A DNA stretch of 18,376 nucleotides from Geobacter sp. (GTDB taxonomy: Bacteria; Desulfobacterota; Desulfuromonadia; Geobacterales; Geobacteraceae), in contig DNRQ01000167.1 in assembly GCA_003499925.1 (NCBI GenBank), forward strand, positions 5,641-24,016, written 5' to 3'. The notes under the pieces were generated by a model. That model had not been told where the DNA came from. It ran no database searches and worked only from the letters and a program-made list of their open reading frames with translations. Below, piece after piece: positions 15,952 to 18,376 of this stretch. Position 1 is the stretch's first letter, and every line of letters starts with the position of its first letter. The position numbers and the translations under genes are program-made.

Positions 15952-16189
15952 TTACCCGAAAGTCTAAATTCACGACCAATGGGTTACACCTCCAGGTTAA
16001 TTCCGATGGGTGATAAGTGGTGGCCAAAGGTGTGAAGCGAGGTTTTGCAAACGCGGGGATAGCTCGGGATAATCGCGTGAATCTGTTTAGTTGGAGCAAC
16101 TGGCGAGCAGCGCACCAGCCTGGGCATGTCTCTTGAGGCTTAGGGTCAATCGGGGGGAATTCGGCTTTAAATGAGGTAAGAGGAGGGGG

Positions 16190-16780
16190 TTAGAGTTTGA
16201 GTTTCAAGGCCAGCGGCGCCAGCTGAGTGCGGCTGGTGATATTGGCTTTTCTGAAAATACGGCTGATGTGGCTTTTGACGGTCTGTTCGCTGACTTTGAG
16301 CCGGCAGGCGATCTCCCGGTTCCTGCACCCATCCGCTATCAGGAACACGACGTCCCGCTCTCTGCTGCTGAAGCGTTCACACAGGTTTGTAGCATCCGCC
16401 ATGGGGGGATTTTGCAGCAGCGCCTTAAGCTTGTCATTATCGATCCAGACATGGTCGGCATGGATGGTCTGCAGGGCTTTGTGAAAGAGATCGGTGCCCG
16501 TGCCGGTCGAGATGACACCGTGCAGCCTGTAGGTAATCAGCAGCCTGATGATCTGGTCCTCGGCCAGGCCGGTGTCGATCAGGATCAGCTTCGCGTCGGG
16601 CCACCGTGCAGGGAGGGATCTTTCCAGGGTAGCGACATCGAGGAGAATCTCGTCCGGATCAAATTGGTCGTTCAACTCCACATGGTGAGCCACCATCGTG
16701 CAGTAGCCTGCCTCGTCGTCCAGAAGTACCTGCAACGCTTCGCAGAGCAGTACGCTGCTCAAGTTGATCAATATCTTCAT
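16190..16780 (-). CDS. LuxR/NarL-type transcription regulator with degenerate receiver domain
   Basis: The protein is 196 residues from ATG 16778-16780. A TTG at 16805-16807, with a GGGGAGGG site, would add 9 residues (MEGNIERPR) and is a real alternative. I prefer the ATG because the receiver-like fold starts at once with MKILINLSSVLLCEAL. The N-terminal part follows the CheY pattern (EILLDVATLE, KLILIDTG, GVISTGTGTDLFHKALQTI). However, the acidic pair after the first strand and the conserved Lys after the fifth are missing, so ordinary phospho-signalling is doubtful. The C-terminal 60 residues are a classic LuxR helix-turn-helix: FSSRERDVVFLIADGCRNRE, then IACRLKVSEQTVKSHISRIF. It binds DNA in the cytoplasm. 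The next gene downstream on its strand is the metalloprotease-like gene, a possible target. Confidence 0.9.
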   Translation of the reverse strand: MKILINLSSVLLCEALQVLLDDEAGYCTMVAHHVELNDQFDPDEILLDVATLERSLPARWPDAKLILIDTGLAEDQIIRLLITYRLHGVISTGTGTDLFHKALQTIHADHVWIDNDKLKALLQNPPMADATNLCERFSSRERDVVFLIADGCRNREIACRLKVSEQTVKSHISRIFRKANITSRTQLAPLALKLKL

Positions 16781-17153
16781 CCGAGGCCTTTCGATATTTC
16801 CTTCCAAGAGCCCTCCCCGGTACGACGGCTCGGTTGATCCGGGTCAGCGGTCTGCGTGGTGCGGGAGTTGACACTGGGAAACTATAACCCCGCGAGACCA
16901 GCATTCAAGCGCACAATTAACACGCCCTAACTTTACCCGTCGGAGCTATTACCGCTAAGGCACCGGCGCAAACCTCATGGTGCCTCCATTTTGCAGCCGA
17001 AACCGCGTACCGTTTGTATAATACCCTTGTGCACCGACACGGGAAATTCGCGATGCCGCGAGGGCCAGATTGAGGAAGGGCCGGCAACCTTTGCTTGATT
17101 TTCGCTTGGGGTTGTGGAGAATGGAATGAGGCAGCATTGAAGAGGAGGACGCC
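16781..17153. other. Divergent intergenic region between the regulator and the stress protein
   Basis: Apart from the -10 candidate at 17017-17022 and the ribosome sites, I see only a minor palindrome, TCGCG-ATGC-CGCGA, near 17048. There is no convincing small gene or RNA. Confidence 0.5.
17017..17022 (+). promoter_or_regulatory. Candidate -10 element for the universal stress protein gene
   Basis: A perfect TATAAT lies at 17017-17022. A TTGCAG at 16991-16996 is 20 bases upstream, longer than usual, so the -35 is unclear. The leader would be about 125 bases. Confidence 0.4.
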
Positions 17154-18008
17154 ATGTTCAGAAAGATGCTGGTATGTACCGATCTGACCCCTGCTTCAGA
17201 GGCCCTCGTCGATTGCGTGGCTGTTTTAAAGAGCGTCGGCACCGAGGAGGTTATCCTCACCCACGTTATCCACGTGGCCAACACCCCGGGGCTGGAAGAT
17301 ATCCTGATCCGGGACGCCAGGCCGGTTCTTGAGCGGCAGAAGAACAGACTTGAGGAACGGGGGATCAGGGTCGTCCTGGAGATGCCGTTCGGTCTGCCGG
17401 CTCAGACCCTTGACGAAACGGCGGAACAACATGACGTCTGCGCCGTTCTGATCGGCTCTCACGGCAAGGGAATCATCCAGGCGGCAACCCTGGGGAGCGT
17501 CTCCGCCCAGTTGCTGCAGCAGACCAGGCGCCCCCTTTTACTCGCCCGGATGGAGCTCCTGACGGAGGGGAAAAGTGAGGCCGTCTGCCGAAACATGTTC
17601 GACCGCGTTCTTTTCCCGACGGATTTTTCCGAGACGGCGGAGAGGGCTCTGGACTACCTGGGGAAGATAGCACTGGAGACCGGCTGTCCGGTGACGCTCA
17701 TGCATGTGATCCCAGCAAAGGATGCAGATGCCGACGCTGCCAGACGCCGAGAGGAAGACGCCGGCTATCTGCTCGAAGCGAAGAAGCGGCGTCTGGAGAC
17801 ATTGGGAGCAGCAGAGGTGGCCATAGACCTGGTGCACGGAGAAGCAGCAGAGGAGATAATAGGTCGGACCAAAGCGGAAAATTTCTCTCTCGTGATCATG
17901 GGGAGCCAGGGTAAAGGGTTTCTGAAAGAGATCCTGCTGGGGAGCACGGCCAACGAGGTGGCCCGCAATTCCGGCGCTCCCTTGCTCTTCATTCCAGCGC
18001 TCTGCTAG
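17154..18008 (+). CDS. Tandem-domain universal stress protein (UspA family)
   Basis: The protein is 284 residues, with AGAGGAGG 5 bases before ATG 17154. Two Usp domains lie head to tail, about 1-135 and 148-284. Each starts with the beta strand and Asp of the nucleotide pocket (MLVCTDLTPASEALVDCV; VLFPTDFSETAERALDYL). Each ends with the ATP-binding signature G-x2-G-x9-G-S: GSHGKGIIQAATLGS in the first and GSQGKGFLKEILLGS in the second. Both halves should therefore bind ATP, and a single chain would form the pseudo-dimer normally made by two UspA subunits. The role is stress endurance in the cytoplasm; the molecular target is unknown. It stands alone, with a non-coding repeat region downstream and a divergent regulator upstream. 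Confidence 0.95.
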   Translation: MFRKMLVCTDLTPASEALVDCVAVLKSVGTEEVILTHVIHVANTPGLEDILIRDARPVLERQKNRLEERGIRVVLEMPFGLPAQTLDETAEQHDVCAVLIGSHGKGIIQAATLGSVSAQLLQQTRRPLLLARMELLTEGKSEAVCRNMFDRVLFPTDFSETAERALDYLGKIALETGCPVTLMHVIPAKDADADAARRREEDAGYLLEAKKRRLETLGAAEVAIDLVHGEAAEEIIGRTKAENFSLVIMGSQGKGFLKEILLGSTANEVARNSGAPLLFIPALC

Positions 18009-18026
18009 TCGCTGTGGGAAGTATGC

Positions 18027-18096
18027 GGCAGATTACTGCCTCAGCTTCGACTCGCCTGCGGATATCGTTACCGGTACCACGGCCATAGACGGTAAC
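18027..18096 (+). terminator. Two short hairpins downstream of the stress protein gene
   Basis: GGCAG-ATTA-CTGCC lies at 18027-18040. GTTACCG (18067-18073) pairs with CGGTAAC (18090-18096). Neither has a following U-tract. One of them may end the transcript. Confidence 0.3.
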
Positions 18097-18119
18097 TGCC
18101 CACGCCACCCCCTCCCTGC

Positions 18120-18138
18120 CCCCACTGCCATTAAGTTA
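18120..18138 (+). repeat. 19-bp direct repeat, copy 1
   Basis: CCCCACTGCCATTAAGTTA is identical to 18355-18373. Both copies are preceded by a CCCCCTCCCTG C-rich tract, so the repeated unit is longer and imperfect. Confidence 0.85.
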
Positions 18139-18311
18139 CCTGATTAGCAATGATCTTCCGCTGTACGTCCCTCCCCCTTCAAGGGGGAGGACAGGAGGGG
18201 GATGGGGGTGTGCTCTGTCGCAGACTCTACCCCATCCCCACCCCGACCCTCCCCTTGAAGGGGAGGGAGAGTTGTTGGTAGCGGAAGATTGTTGCTAATC
18301 AGGTTAAGTTA
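18131..18311. repeat. Nested inverted-repeat element of about 180 bp (MITE-like or REP-like)
   Basis: The outer arms are TTACCTGATTAGCAA...ATCTTCCGCT (18136-18162) and its near reverse complement AGCGGAAGAT...TTGCTAATCAGGTTAA (18280-18306). Inside are two 10-base-arm palindromes, CCTCCCCCTT-C-AAGGGGGAGG (18170-18190) and CCCTCCCCTT-G-AAGGGGAGGG (18247-18267). Between these lie the further arms GGGGATGGGG (18198-18207) and CCCCATCCCC (18230-18239). No coding frame is present. The whole can fold into one long branched hairpin. It contains no transposase and would be non-autonomous if mobile. Confidence 0.75.
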
Positions 18312-18354
18312 AGCTCCTACTTGATTGCTCCCCCTCCCTGCACCCTCTCCCCAG

Positions 18355-18373
18355 CCCCACTGCCATTAAGTTA
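18355..18373 (+). repeat. 19-bp direct repeat, copy 2
   Basis: This is identical to 18120-18138. The window ends 3 bases later, so whether a second inverted-repeat element follows cannot be seen. Confidence 0.85.
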
Positions 18374-18376
18374 AGC

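Noticed and set aside
15779..16099. A possible 106-residue gene upstream of the metalloprotease-like gene
   Set aside because: It overlaps the protease start, has no signal peptide or family motif and lies in less GC-rich promoter-type DNA. It is kept out, though short coding cannot be fully excluded.
15783..16189. A cyclic-dinucleotide (GEMM) riboswitch, common in Geobacter leaders
   Set aside because: I could not find the conserved GGCAAACC...GACGCAAAGCC core on either strand here or in the other long leaders.

Overview
The window looks like chromosomal DNA of a GC-rich deltaproteobacterium-type organism, most likely a Geobacter/Geomonas relative (Geobacterales). The main reasons are the very large secreted protein built from FG-GAP, choice-of-anchor-D, InlB-like and RCC1 modules, the paired DUF4398 and OmpA lipoproteins, the mix of sigma-54-like and sigma-70-like promoters, and the GC-rich palindromic repeats between genes. 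This lineage call rests on resemblance to remembered families; no search was run. There are no tRNA or rRNA genes, CRISPR arrays, transposases or phage genes.

Layout. (1) 1-803 is the 3' part of cmoB, the tRNA wobble-uridine carboxymethyltransferase. (2) 875-6034 encodes a 1719-residue exported protein with two predicted beta-propellers (FG-GAP/VCBS and RCC1) joined by Ig-like and InlB-like modules. A short dispersed repeat follows it. (3) 6217-8232 is a cytoplasmic PAS-GAF-PAS histidine kinase with no partner regulator beside it. (4) On the minus strand, 9805 down to 8333 is a two-gene envelope operon: a small DUF4398-type lipoprotein and then a DUF4398/coiled-coil/OmpA lipoprotein. A near-consensus sigma-54 promoter lies upstream at 9965-9980. 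(5) 10240-11178 and 11327-11917 are two exported proteins on the plus strand. The first has a short collagen-like stretch and an AT-rich C-terminal half; the second looks like DUF4410. (6) On the minus strand, 12490-11999 is a small lipoprotein and 15782-12591 is a secreted zinc-metalloprotease-like protein with seven near-identical 80-82-residue beta-sandwich repeats. Upstream of these, 16780-16190 is a LuxR-type regulator with a degenerate receiver domain. (7) 17154-18008 is a tandem-domain universal stress protein. (8) 18009-18376 is non-coding and holds a striking nested inverted-repeat element, part of which recurs about 12 kb away at 6075-6107.

Taken together this is mostly an envelope and secretion neighbourhood: seven of the eleven genes carry a signal peptide or lipobox. 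They are accompanied by two signalling proteins (the orphan kinase and the atypical LuxR protein) and a stress protein. No defence, toxin-antitoxin or biosynthetic cluster can be supported. The most unusual items are the double-propeller giant protein, the protease with its seven-repeat stalk and the unfamiliar inverted-repeat family.
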